28,028 bases of DNA from Zhenpiania hominis (GCF_014333425.1 NZ_JACRYT010000029.1:1-28028); one strand, 5' to 3'; positions 8,160 through 16,136 are shown, numbered from the stretch's first letter. Notes: generated by a model from the letters alone, not told the origin. Program-made: numbers and translations.

Positions 8160-9257
8160 GTGAACCAAGATCCATTTAAGGAATATATCAAAGAATCTGA
8201 GCCCACAAAGCGGGACAAAGGCTATGCGTGGCATACGGCTATTGGCCTGCAGGCTGTGGACGGACTGAAAACATCGGAATATCTGGTGCATACTGCCGTA
8301 CGGAATATCGAGGGTGAGATTTCCTTTGAAGAGGCTAATGCACTTTTGCAGACCTACTACGAGGAAAATCCTTCTCGTGATGTGTCAGATCGTACTGAGG
8401 AGGCCGATAAGGTTTCCGCACGGATTGCCGCACTTCTTTCCGAGCGTGCCTTTAGTTTTACGCCGAATGAATATATCTCCATCCACCGGAAGTTGTTCAC
8501 TGGCATCTATTCTCATGCCGGACGCATCCGGGATTACAACATCACGAAGAGGGAATGGGTACTCTCCGGAGCGACCGTGCTTTATGGCAGCGCTACGGAG
8601 ATTAGGGCAACACTTGACTATGATTTCTCGGAGGAGAAGAAGTTTTCCTATAAGAATCTCGCGATGGACGAAATCATCCACCATCTTGCCGTATTTGTAT
8701 CCAGACTATGGCAGATCCACGTGTTTGGCGAGGGCAATACCAGAACGACAGCGGTGTTCTTCATCAAGTATTTACGTACGCTGGGTTTTGACGTGACAAA
8801 TGATATTTTCGCCGAGAATGCATGGTATTTTCGGAATTCGCTGGTCAGGGCAAACTATAATGATCTGAAAAATGGCGTTCACGAAACGACAGAGTACCTT
8901 GAACTGTTCCTCCGCAATCTCATTCTGGACGAGAATCATCCGCTTCATAACCGGACATTGCATATCAGTGGAACATTTAAAGAAACAGAAAAACCGGACA
9001 TTGAAACGGCAAAACCGGACATTGAGGCGTTAAAACCGGACATTGAAAAATTGTTCCAGCCGAAAACAGCAAGTCACATTTTGGAACTTCGTGAAGCATT
9101 TCCGGGTCAGACGATCTTTGGACGGTCAGATGTAATGAAAGTGATTGATATTAAAGCATCCAGAGCCTCTGATCTTCTGAGAGAAATGGTGGAAAATAGA
9201 GTCATCGAGCCGGTGTCGGGACATGGCAAAGGTAAATATCAATTCCGGAAGCATTAG
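8160..9257 (+). CDS. Fic family protein with winged-helix tail
   Basis: A 365-residue protein. GTG start at 8160 has GAGGTGAT at 8147-8154. The Fic core has the active-site loop HVFGEGNTR (187-195), a variant of HPFxxGNGR: His, Phe, acidic residue, GN and the first Arg are kept; the third Gly is Thr and the second Arg of the longer motif is Ala (position 198). An N-terminal NIEGE (49-53) sits where class II Fic proteins carry S/TxxxEG, but the Ser/Thr is Val here. The C-terminus (about 305-365) looks like a winged helix (SDVMKVIDIKASRASDLL). Between them are three 7-residue KPDIE repeats. Fic enzymes typically transfer AMP to proteins. It is the last gene of the XRE-DUF262-Fic unit. Confidence 0.82.
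   Translation: MNQDPFKEYIKESEPTKRDKGYAWHTAIGLQAVDGLKTSEYLVHTAVRNIEGEISFEEANALLQTYYEENPSRDVSDRTEEADKVSARIAALLSERAFSFTPNEYISIHRKLFTGIYSHAGRIRDYNITKREWVLSGATVLYGSATEIRATLDYDFSEEKKFSYKNLAMDEIIHHLAVFVSRLWQIHVFGEGNTRTTAVFFIKYLRTLGFDVTNDIFAENAWYFRNSLVRANYNDLKNGVHETTEYLELFLRNLILDENHPLHNRTLHISGTFKETEKPDIETAKPDIEALKPDIEKLFQPKTASHILELREAFPGQTIFGRSDVMKVIDIKASRASDLLREMVENRVIEPVSGHGKGKYQFRKH
8991..9053 (+). repeat. Three 21-bp tandem repeats inside fic
   Basis: AAACCGGACATTGA starts at 8991, 9012 and 9033, an exact 21-base period. It encodes three KPDIExx units in the linker between the Fic core and the winged helix. A related AACCGGACATTG lies upstream at about 8949. The period keeps frame, so copy number could vary without breaking the gene. 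Confidence 0.8.
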
Positions 9258-9471
9258 AGTTGAGGCGATGGGATTTCGGACTTGTTCCGTCAGAGCGAAG
9301 TTTTGAGGCGGTCGGCAAATCTATGGGTTTGCATATTATTAGGTAGGAGCAAGCACTTTGACCTGCTTCCGAGAACGCACAAAGGAAAAAGTCGGTGTGT
9401 TTTAAGGCAAAAACACGCTTTGATAAATTCCCGCGAACGACCGCGAATCTAACTATACACTCGACATCAGG

Positions 9472-9792
9472 ATGGAGCAATCGAGCCATGTGGAGACGGT
9501 AGTACTGCTTTCCCACAAAAAACCTGACAGCACAATCAGCGTAAAAGTCGAGTTTAGCGAGGGAGAGGGCAAAGTGCCGCTTGATAGTATCGCTAAAAGA
9601 GCCGAGGCGTATAAGCCGAAAGAGAGAGTTACCTACAAAATGATAAAGGAGTACATAGAAGCTAAATATGGCTTCAAGGTATATACTGCTTATATAGCGG
9701 AACAGGTCCTTTTCTTCACAGCCTCAGCTCCGCCCCCTCTTGACTGCATGATACAGCAGCTTTTATCTATGTCAATAAGCATCGGAATTTAG
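9472..9792 (+). pseudogene. Fragment of the C-terminal domain of an RlmD-type rRNA methyltransferase
   Basis: From 9472 the frame reads SSHVETVVLLSHKK and then a domain (GEGKVPLDSIAKRAEAYKPK, then RVTYKMIKEYIEAKYGFKV, TAYIAE) that I recall as a C-terminal extension of 23S rRNA uracil methyltransferases in clostridia. Similarity stops at codon 77 (9702), where the family would continue VKRDLGL; here it runs into unrelated sequence containing CTTCACAGCC, close to the IS1182 end at 4815. The methyltransferase body is absent upstream (9258-9471 shows no coding pattern I recognise). It is a displaced fragment. The identity is from memory and unverified. Confidence 0.5.
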
Positions 9793-9914
9793 AAGTAATT
9801 TCCATCTAATCGTTCCTCAAAATATATCTCAAGCTGTGAACGGATCTCACCCCAGTCCTGCTGGCGGCCAGTCCATTTACGCAAACGATTAGGATATCTG
9901 CTACACTTCTTATA
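9789..9914 (-). pseudogene. IS256-type transposase C-terminal fragment
   Basis: On the minus strand the frame reads YPNRLRKWTGRQQDWGEI, then RSQLEIYFEERLDG and stops at 9789-9791. The KWTG..(D/N)WG.I.SQL.I.F..RL pattern is the usual tail of mutator/IS256 transposases. A stop lies just upstream (9915-9917), so only about 40 residues remain. No terminal repeat was seen. Confidence 0.55.
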
Positions 9915-10008
9915 TCAGAAATGAATTTGCAATCCAAAGATTTTATTTGTGGAATAATATGCTCGTCATACGAAAAAAGAGCCGCCCACGCGGACGACCT
10001 AAAGTTAT

Positions 10009-10479
10009 TTAGACTGGTTCTTCCCCAAGAAAATAATCCACTTTCTTAGCATACTCAAGTTGTTTTTCCGGGACATCTTCAGGGAGGGCGGTTTCGTATA
10101 TGCCAATCATATTGGGGCGTTTTTTATACTCTCCAATGGCATAGCCGTTGGCTCGATCCTCAAATACACCGCTTTTCTGCTCATAGTGGAAAGCTTTGAT
10201 CAGCGCTTCACTTAAAGGTTCATCCAGCGTGTCGATCATCTTATTGAACATCAGAAAATGGCCGTTCGTCTCCTCTACATCTTTGGCCCGGTAATAATCG
10301 TTGCTGACAGGCAGCATCCCGGTATCAAAAAGAGAAGCGGTCTGCTCCTCATTCAGTGTGGAGCCTTCGATCTTATTGGAGTTATAAGCCAGTGTTCGTT
10401 GGGTATAGGCATAGATTCCGGAGCGGTCAAATTTTTTTCGCTCAATCTGAAATCGCCGGATCAGTTGCTCATTTTTCAT
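10009..10479 (-). pseudogene. Fic protein, N-terminal fragment without active site
   Basis: 156 codons on the minus strand, with GAGGAGA 8 bases before the ATG. The sequence has the class II autoinhibition motif S34-N-K-I-E38-G39 followed by STLNEEQT, and then the helix and beta segment IGEYKKRPNMIGIYETALPEDVPEK that precede the Fic active loop. The frame ends with LEYAKKVDYFLGEEPV, unlike the family, before any HPFxxGNGR motif. The catalytic half is therefore missing. It may be a dead fragment. A free-standing inhibitor helix acting on another Fic protein (class I style) is conceivable but unsupported. It belongs to a different Fic subfamily from the gene at 8160. Confidence 0.7.
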
Positions 10480-10563
10480 AGGAATTTTCTCCTCGTATTT
10501 TCACTGAGACTATTTTAACATACTGCCGCTGCAAGATACAGAGGGGATTTTCTGCCGGTCCGG

Positions 10564-12411
10564 TTACCGCACCACCCCGCACACCACATTCAACAAAACA
10601 CAAAGAACCATACCGGTCAGCGTAGGAAGCGCGATGGCAGCTGCCGTCCACTTCCAGCTGCCGGTTTCTTTTTTTATGGTCAGGCAGGTGGTGCCGCAAG
10701 GAAAGTGGAACAGGCACAGCAGCATGGTGGAAAGCGCCGTCTGCCAGGTCCAGCCGTTATCCAGCAGGATCTGATGAAGCTGGGAAAGGCTGTCGTAATC
10801 CGTCAGGCTTCCTTGCGCCATATAAGCCATCAGCATAATAGGAATGACGATTTCATTGGCGGGAAATCCGAGGAGAAAAGCCATGATAATAACCCCGTCA
10901 ACTCCCAGAAGACGCCCAAAGGGTTCACAGAACGCGGTACAATGAGCCAGCAGACTGGCCCCGCCGCAGTTTACATTTGCCAGAATCCAGATTAGAAGCC
11001 CGGCAGGAGCCGCGATGATAACCGCCCGGCCAAGAACAAAGAGGGTGCGGTCCAGAATTGAGCGTACGATTACGCTGCCGATTTTCGGCATCCGGTATGG
11101 AGGCAGTTCCAGAATAAAGGAAGAAGGCAATCCTTTTAAAATGGTTTTGGAAAGCAGCCTGGAGACGAGCAGCGTAGCGGTGATACCCAGCAGGATAACC
11201 AGTGTCAGAAGCAGGCAGGAAGCGATTCCGCTGCCAAAGGAAAAGGAAGCGGCAAAAAACATGGTAATAATGGCAATCAAGGTGGGAAAACGCCCATTGC
11301 AGGGGACAAAGCTGTTAGTCAGAATTGCGATGAGGCGTTCACGGGGTGACTCAATGATTCGGCATCCGGTTACGCCGCAGGCGTTGCAGCCAAAGCCCAT
11401 GCACATGGTTAGAGCCTGCTTGCCATGTGCGCAGCATTTTTTGAAGGCGTGGTCCATATTAAAGGCGACCCGCGGAAGATAACCGAAGTCCTCCAGCAGC
11501 GTGAAGAGCGGAAAGAAAATTGCCATTGGCGGCAGCATTACGGAGATGACCCAGGTCAAAGTTTTATAGATACCGTCTATGAGAGGCGCTTCGATGAATG
11601 CGGGAGTATGAATATAGGACAGAAAGGCTTCCAATTGATTCTGCAGCCAGGCGAACAGGTATGTAAGCCCTTGAGACGGATAATTGGCGCCTGTAATGGT
11701 TAACCAGAAAATGAAAAAAAGCAGCAAAAGCATAATGGGAAAGCCGAATTTTCTGGACGTAACGATTTTATCCAGCCTGCGGTCAAAAGCGTGAGGATCC
11801 TTTTTTTCAACAGTTACGCAGCTTGTGCAGATTTCGTGGGCGCGCCGGAGGATACCGCGGCGGGTCTCGTCGCTGCGCAGATGCTCTGTCCAGTCGGCTT
11901 TTACCGCCGGGTCTTCCTTATATTCAAAAGTATGAAGCGTTTCCAGGAGCAAGTCGAGCCCGTCTCTTGCGCGCGCGGCCATACCAACTACGGGAATGCC
12001 AAAACGCTGAGAAAGCTGGTCAAGATCGATGGAAATTTTCTTTTTACGGGCTTCATCCAGCAGATTGACACAGAGAATCACATTTTCCGTGATAGAAAGT
12101 ATCTGCAGCACCAGATTAAGATTGCGCTCCAAACAGGTACCGTCAACAACAATCAGAGTCGCGTCCGCTTCCCCGGAACACAGATAGTCCCGGGCAACCG
12201 TCTCGTCAATGGAGGTGGCGGCAAGGGAATAAGTCCCCGGAAGATCCACCAGAAGATAGCGGGTATCTTTATATGTAAAGGCCCCTTGAGCGCCGGAAAC
12301 CGTTTTCCCCGGCCAGTTCCCTGTATGCTGGTTCAAACCGGTCAGACTGTTGAAAACGGTGCTTTTTCCTACATTAGGATTCCCAGCCAGAGCGATCGTT
12401 CGTGATTTCAT
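10564..12411 (-). CDS. feoB: Ferrous iron transporter FeoB
   Basis: 615 residues from ATG 12409-12411, preceded by AGAGGTG. The N-terminal G domain shows G1 GNPNVGKS (10-17), switch T37, G3 DLPG (56-59) and G4 NLLD (116-119), then the helical spacer. The membrane part starts near residue 215 and carries the conserved CNACGVTGC...PRERL...FVPCNGRFP gate and a second gate repeat near LGFPANEIVIP. About 8-9 membrane spans are visible. It imports Fe(II) under anaerobic conditions. It is slightly shorter than classical FeoB (about 650-770). FeoA is not next to it but 3 kb upstream at 15479. A 10-bp palindrome CTGGCGCCAG (12466-12475) and an AGGGCT/AGCCCT inverted pair lie in the divergent gap before it and could be a regulator site; no clear Fur box was seen. 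Confidence 0.95.
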   Translation of the reverse strand: MKSRTIALAGNPNVGKSTVFNSLTGLNQHTGNWPGKTVSGAQGAFTYKDTRYLLVDLPGTYSLAATSIDETVARDYLCSGEADATLIVVDGTCLERNLNLVLQILSITENVILCVNLLDEARKKKISIDLDQLSQRFGIPVVGMAARARDGLDLLLETLHTFEYKEDPAVKADWTEHLRSDETRRGILRRAHEICTSCVTVEKKDPHAFDRRLDKIVTSRKFGFPIMLLLLFFIFWLTITGANYPSQGLTYLFAWLQNQLEAFLSYIHTPAFIEAPLIDGIYKTLTWVISVMLPPMAIFFPLFTLLEDFGYLPRVAFNMDHAFKKCCAHGKQALTMCMGFGCNACGVTGCRIIESPRERLIAILTNSFVPCNGRFPTLIAIITMFFAASFSFGSGIASCLLLTLVILLGITATLLVSRLLSKTILKGLPSSFILELPPYRMPKIGSVIVRSILDRTLFVLGRAVIIAAPAGLLIWILANVNCGGASLLAHCTAFCEPFGRLLGVDGVIIMAFLLGFPANEIVIPIMLMAYMAQGSLTDYDSLSQLHQILLDNGWTWQTALSTMLLCLFHFPCGTTCLTIKKETGSWKWTAAAIALPTLTGMVLCVLLNVVCGVVR

Positions 12412-12544
12412 AATATAACACCTCTGTTTCATCCCTATGCGCAAGGGCTGAGAATGGTGAAAGCCCTGGCGCCAGTCAGGCGTCCTCTTTTTTTTCGTGG
12501 AGAAAAGGAGTATACTGTAAAGAAAAAACAAAGGGGAAAGATTT

Positions 12545-13363
12545 ATGAAGATCATCGACGCGCATCTGCATTTCTGGCCGGAGGAGGAGGGATTTACAAA
12601 TCTGGCGTTGGCAGCGGGCCATGAAAATAACGCGGAGCATTTGGAAAAGGCATACGAAGAGCTTGGAATTGTATGCGGAATTGTGATGGGAAACCGGTCT
12701 GTGGATCCGGAGGATCATAGATATCCGGATTTTTTGCGTTACTGCATTGGAATGGATAGCTTTTACCTGACAGAAAATGATGTTTCGGAGTCCGTCGAGG
12801 CTCTGGAAGAGAATCTGAAGAGACCGCAATGTGTGGGAATCAAGCTGTATCCCGGCTATTCGCCGATTTATGTAAGCGATCCGATTTACGAGCCGGTTTA
12901 TGAATTGGCGAAAACCTATGGAAAGCCTGTGGCAGTTCATACAGGGGAAACGTCTATGGCTTCCGCGTATCTGAAATACAGCCATCCCCTCAGTCTGGAT
13001 CAGGCGGCGGCAGAACATCCACAGGTGCAGTTTGTCATGTGCCATTACGGAAACCCGTGGCTGATGGACGCGGCGGCAGTAGTCAGTAAAAATCCCAATG
13101 TGGCGGCGGATATTTCGGGGCTTTTGGAAGGCAGGGTATCTCTGGATGTTCTGTTTGAAGAAAAGCGGGGATATATGGAAGCTCTACGGACGTGGATGGG
13201 GTATCTGCATGAATATGAAGATATTCTTTTCGGAACAGACTGGCCTCTTGCTAATTTAAAAGAATACATTGAATTTGTAAAACGGCTGGTGCCGGAAAAA
13301 TACTGGGAGAAAGTATTTTTTGACAACGCGGATCGGATTTACCGCCTTGGACTAAAGAAATAA
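12545..13363 (+). CDS. Amidohydrolase family metal-dependent hydrolase
   Basis: A 272-residue TIM-barrel amidohydrolase (Amidohydro_2 / ACMSD-like type). Visible metal site: DAHLHF at 6-11 (H7, H9), GIKLYPGY (98-105, Lys), AVHTGE (His), CHYGNPW (His) and GTDWP (Asp, late). The start ATG has AAAGGGGAAAG 6 bases upstream, and TATACT at 12511-12516 may be its -10. It is transcribed away from feoB and towards pyk, with a shared hairpin terminator at 13382. The substrate cannot be told; relatives hydrolyse or decarboxylate small carboxylic ring compounds, amides or lactones. It appears intact and full length. Confidence 0.8.
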   Translation: MKIIDAHLHFWPEEEGFTNLALAAGHENNAEHLEKAYEELGIVCGIVMGNRSVDPEDHRYPDFLRYCIGMDSFYLTENDVSESVEALEENLKRPQCVGIKLYPGYSPIYVSDPIYEPVYELAKTYGKPVAVHTGETSMASAYLKYSHPLSLDQAAAEHPQVQFVMCHYGNPWLMDAAAVVSKNPNVAADISGLLEGRVSLDVLFEEKRGYMEALRTWMGYLHEYEDILFGTDWPLANLKEYIEFVKRLVPEKYWEKVFFDNADRIYRLGLKK

Positions 13364-13381
13364 AGTTTGGAAAGAAAAAAG

Positions 13382-13409
13382 AACGCAGTACTGTAAAAAG
13401 TGCTGCGTT
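13382..13409. terminator. Bidirectional terminator between amidohydrolase and pyk
   Basis: An 11-bp stem (13382-13392 with 13399-13409, one G-T pair) with loop GTAAAA. It is followed by TCGTATTTT on the plus strand and by CTTTTTTCTTT on the minus strand, and sits between two convergent genes. Confidence 0.8.
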
Positions 13410-13438
13410 TCGTATTTTGCATAATTATACAGTGATGG

Positions 13439-14860
13439 CTATTTGACGGTTTCCACACGGATCAGGTTTGTCCGGCCTGTACTTTGCAGCGGCAGTCCGG
13501 CGCTGATGACGATTGTGTCGCCTTCTTTTACAACACGCATTTTTTTCGCCCCGCAGGTCGCCTGCTCAAGCAGCATACTCCAGTTGTCCGCATATTCGGT
13601 AAGAACCGGATAAACACCCCAGGAAAGAGCCAGCTGATGAAAGGTTTTCTCCTTTGGCGTCGCGGCTACAATCGGTTGACTCGGCCGGAATTTTGACATT
13701 TTTTCTGCTGTATAGCCGGAGGTTGTAACGGCGAGAATTGCCTTTGCTTTCAAATCGTGAGCGGTGGTGCAGGCTGCGTGTCCGATGGCGTTAGACTTAT
13801 CCTTCGCGTCCATTTCATAATCCATAATTTTATAAATATTCATATCAAAGGCATCTTTTTCCGCCTGCTTTACAATTTTCGACATTACTTTGACCGTTTC
13901 TACCGGATATTTTCCCATGGCGCTTTCTCCCGAAAGCATAACTGCGGAGGTTCCGTCAAAGACCGCATTTGCTACATCCGTGATTTCCGCTCTGGTTGGG
14001 GTAGGGCTTGTTACCATGGATTCCAGCATTTGTGTGGCAGTAATGACAATTTTGCCAGCCTGGCAGCAGGCCTTGATGAATTTTTTCTGGATTCCGGGAA
14101 GTTTTGCGAAATTTACCTCTACTCCCATGTCGCCTCGGGCAATCATAATTCCATCCGAATGATCCAAAATTTTTCGGAAGTTTTCAATTCCTTCCATATT
14201 TTCAATTTTCGATATGATTTTAATCTGGCTTCCGCCATTTTCATTTAAAAAGGTTCTTAAATCAATCACATCCTGAGGTGTGCGTACGAAAGAGGCGGCT
14301 ACATAGTCCACTTCATTTTCAATTCCGAACAGCAGATCCTTTTTGTCCGCGTCGCTCAAATACTCCAGATCCAGATGAGTCTTGGGTACATTAACCCCCT
14401 TGCGGCTGCTGACTTCGCCTCCGTTTGTGACTTTACAGATAATTTTGCGATCCTTAACCTCCTGTACTTTCAGTACGATGCGTCCATCATCGATGAGAAT
14501 CGGCGTGCCGGGTTTTACCTGGGCAGGAAGGTTTTTATATGTGATGGAGCTGCATGTTTGATTTCCAGCTATCTTTTCTGAAGTGAGTGTGAAGGACTGT
14601 CCGTTTTTCAGGACCGCGCTTCCTGTTTCAAAATCGCCCAGCCGGATTTCCGGGCCTTTTGTGTCAAGAAGTACCGCGGCAGGGAGACCGAGCCGGTTAC
14701 GGACTTTGCGAAAGTTGCAGATGGCGTCATAATGCTGCTGATGGTCGCCATGAGAAAAATTCAGGCGAGCTACATTCATGCCGGCAAGCAGCATTTTTTC
14801 CAGCACTTCTTCACTGCGGCTGGCCGGCCCCAGTGTACATACAATTTTTGTCTTCTTCAA
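13439..14860 (-). CDS. pyk: Pyruvate kinase
   Basis: 473 residues, the usual length for the short bacterial enzyme without the extra C-terminal PEP-utiliser domain. It converts PEP and ADP to pyruvate and ATP, the last step of glycolysis. Motifs: KIVCTLGP at the start, ARLNFSHGDH, LLDTKGPEIR, the metal-binding signature IISKIENMEGIEN...IMIARGDMGVE, and ITATQMLESM. I place the start at TTG 14860-14858, since AGAGGTG lies 6 bases before it and KKTKIVCT is the typical N-terminus; a GTG at 14869 overlaps that ribosome site. The first 50 bases overlap the 3' end of mnmM in another frame. Confidence 0.95.
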   Translation of the reverse strand: MKKTKIVCTLGPASRSEEVLEKMLLAGMNVARLNFSHGDHQQHYDAICNFRKVRNRLGLPAAVLLDTKGPEIRLGDFETGSAVLKNGQSFTLTSEKIAGNQTCSSITYKNLPAQVKPGTPILIDDGRIVLKVQEVKDRKIICKVTNGGEVSSRKGVNVPKTHLDLEYLSDADKKDLLFGIENEVDYVAASFVRTPQDVIDLRTFLNENGGSQIKIISKIENMEGIENFRKILDHSDGIMIARGDMGVEVNFAKLPGIQKKFIKACCQAGKIVITATQMLESMVTSPTPTRAEITDVANAVFDGTSAVMLSGESAMGKYPVETVKVMSKIVKQAEKDAFDMNIYKIMDYEMDAKDKSNAIGHAACTTAHDLKAKAILAVTTSGYTAEKMSKFRPSQPIVAATPKEKTFHQLALSWGVYPVLTEYADNWSMLLEQATCGAKKMRVVKEGDTIVISAGLPLQSTGRTNLIRVETVK

Positions 14861-15434
14861 ATTGAACACCTCTTTTCAATGTAATTAATAAAATCTCAGG
14901 GGGCTGATTGGGCTGATTGAGCATACGGATAAATGCCACATGCCAGATTTTGGGGTCCAGCATACGGGCAAAGCGGAGAACGGCTTGTTTTTCTTCCTCG
15001 CCGCCGGGATGGCCGCTGTATAAGGTGATGCACAAAAGCCCATCTTTTTTTAGAAGCTTCAGCGCTTCCGATACTGCTTTTACCGTTGTCTCTTTTTTTG
15101 TAGTAATTTCTTTGGAAGAGGAAGGCAGATATCCCAGGTTGAATAGAATGACAGAGACCTTTTCTTTTACATGCTGCCGCATATTTTCGTGCCCGTCCGC
15201 AATCAGATGGATATTTTCCGAATAAAGCTGGGCGCGCTCAAGAGCAGCCCTCGTTTGTTCGATGGCTGTGTTTTGTATATCAAATGCATAGATTGTTCCG
15301 GCACCCATTTTTGCCAGCGCCACAGTATCGTGTCCATTTCCGCAGGTGGCGTCAATAACCGTGTCTCCTGGAGAAAGGTACTGTGATACAAAGAGCAGGA
15401 CAGTCTGAGTGCAGCTGCGTATTATATTTCCCAT
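14811..15434 (-). CDS. mnmM: tRNA wobble-uridine methyltransferase MnmM (YtqB family)
   Basis: 207 residues from ATG 15434-15432. A class I SAM methyltransferase of the former rRNA_methylase/YtqB family: VIDATCGNGHDT is the SAM loop, YAFDIQ the ribose-binding acidic strand, and LFNLGYLPSS the family's NxGYLP motif. YtqB was identified as the enzyme that makes mnm5s2U34 from nm5s2U34 in Bacillus tRNAs. The normal C-terminus seems to fall at EILLITLKR; the last about 17 residues are read through into pyk. A TATAAT sits on the minus strand at 15446-15441, only 6 bases before the ATG, with no ribosome site, so the message may be leaderless. A TTG at 15452 is the alternative start. Confidence 0.85.
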   Translation of the reverse strand: MGNIIRSCTQTVLLFVSQYLSPGDTVIDATCGNGHDTVALAKMGAGTIYAFDIQNTAIEQTRAALERAQLYSENIHLIADGHENMRQHVKEKVSVILFNLGYLPSSSKEITTKKETTVKAVSEALKLLKKDGLLCITLYSGHPGGEEEKQAVLRFARMLDPKIWHVAFIRMLNQPNQPPEILLITLKRGVQFEEDKNCMYTGAGQPQ

Positions 15435-15450
15435 AAATCTATTATAACAC

Positions 15451-15480
15451 AAAAGGAGCCGGACTAAAAAAGCCGGCCCT
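15451..15480 (-). terminator. Hairpin after feoA
   Basis: On the minus strand GCCGG pairs with CCGGC across a 10-base loop, extended by AGG/CCT past a bulge, then TTTT. It overlaps the feoA stop codon. Confidence 0.5.
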
Positions 15481-15715
15481 ATTTTTGTACAATAATTTTT
15501 GCGGCGTCCTCACTGCGAAGCGCCAGAACCGCGCCCATTACTTCATAAGCTGTGGGATTCCCGGACGGGCTGTGAAATAGTGTTTTGACTTCCAGTGAGG
15601 GTGAGAAGCCCAGATCGATGAATCTATCTTTTTCCAGCCCCTCTGCGCGGATACAGGTGATGATCGCCCGGCATCCGACAGGGAGCCGCGACAAGGCGAA
15701 GGTTTCCGAAGTCAT
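15479..15715 (-). CDS. feoA: FeoA-like protein
   Basis: 78 residues, a single SH3-like FeoA domain: LSRLPVGCRAIITCI, ERFIDLGF-like segment DRFIDLGFSPSLEVKTLF and the closing YEVMGAVLALRSEDAAKI. ATG has AAGGAGA 9 bases upstream. FeoA is a small cytoplasmic partner of FeoB in ferrous iron import. In most clostridia feoA directly precedes feoB. Here mnmM, pyk and an oppositely oriented amidohydrolase lie between, so the two must be transcribed separately. Confidence 0.88.
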   Translation of the reverse strand: MTSETFALSRLPVGCRAIITCIRAEGLEKDRFIDLGFSPSLEVKTLFHSPSGNPTAYEVMGAVLALRSEDAAKIIVQK

Positions 15716-15776
15716 ATACAGTTCTCCTTTTCATTTTATGGAATCATTGTAGGGCAGGAGGAAAAACAAGGAGTGG

Positions 15777-15803
15777 TTTACGGAATGTTGGGTATGATAT
15801 AAT
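15777..15803 (+). promoter_or_regulatory. Possible extended -10 promoter upstream of the tRNA cluster
   Basis: TGATATAAT (TGnTATAAT) ends at 15803, with TTTACG 15 bases before the -10. An ATG at 15811 opens a 19-codon frame (15811-15870) with no ribosome site. Either a minor tRNA promoter or a leaderless microprotein; neither is certain. Confidence 0.35.
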
Positions 15804-15912
15804 TTACTATATGAAATACGGATTCTTTCGGTGTATCAGCCGACTGGAACGGGACAAAATGAGCCGGTAAAACGAATAAGAAAAAAACTCCAATTTTATC
15901 TAAAAAAATCTA

Positions 15913-15941
15913 TTGACAGGAGGCTCTGAAGATGGTAATAT
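15913..15941 (+). promoter_or_regulatory. tRNA operon promoter
   Basis: TTGACA (15913-15918), exactly 17 bases, then TAATAT (15936-15941). The first tRNA begins 32 bases after the -10, as expected for a strong stable-RNA promoter. Confidence 0.85.
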
Positions 15942-15972
15942 AACTCTTGCAGTTACGCGAAAGAAGCGGTGT

Positions 15973-16049
15973 GGCGGTGTAGCTTAGTTGGCTAGAGCGT
16001 CCGGTTCATACCCGGAAGGTCGGAGGTTCGACTCCTCTCGCCGCTACCA
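15973..16049 (+). tRNA. tRNA-Met (CAT), elongator type
   Basis: A 77-base cloverleaf with encoded CCA. The anticodon stem TCCGG/CCGGA holds loop TTCATAC, anticodon CAT. The acceptor GGCGGTG pairs with CGCCGCT (end pair G-T). Overall it resembles clostridial elongator tRNA-Met rather than the initiator. Confidence 0.9.
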
Positions 16050-16054
16050 TTTTC

Positions 16055-16130
16055 GGGCGTTTAGCTCAGCTGGGAGAGCATCTGCCTTACAAGCAGAGGG
16101 TCATAGGTTCGAGCCCTATAACGCCCACCA
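16055..16130 (+). tRNA. tRNA-Val (TAC)
   Basis: A 76-base cloverleaf with encoded CCA. The anticodon stem TCTGC/GCAGA has loop CTTACAA; acceptor GGGCGTT pairs with AACGCCC. Confidence 0.92.
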
Positions 16131-16136
16131 AATTGC

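Noticed and set aside
11791..12405. 204-codon plus-strand frame antisense to feoB
   Set aside because: Shadow of a strongly conserved GTPase domain on the other strand; composition and lack of start signals argue against it.
12412..12544. Metal riboswitch or Fur box in the feoB-amidohydrolase gap
   Set aside because: The palindrome CTGGCGCCAG and a small inverted pair are present, but neither matches a Fur site or a known riboswitch layout.
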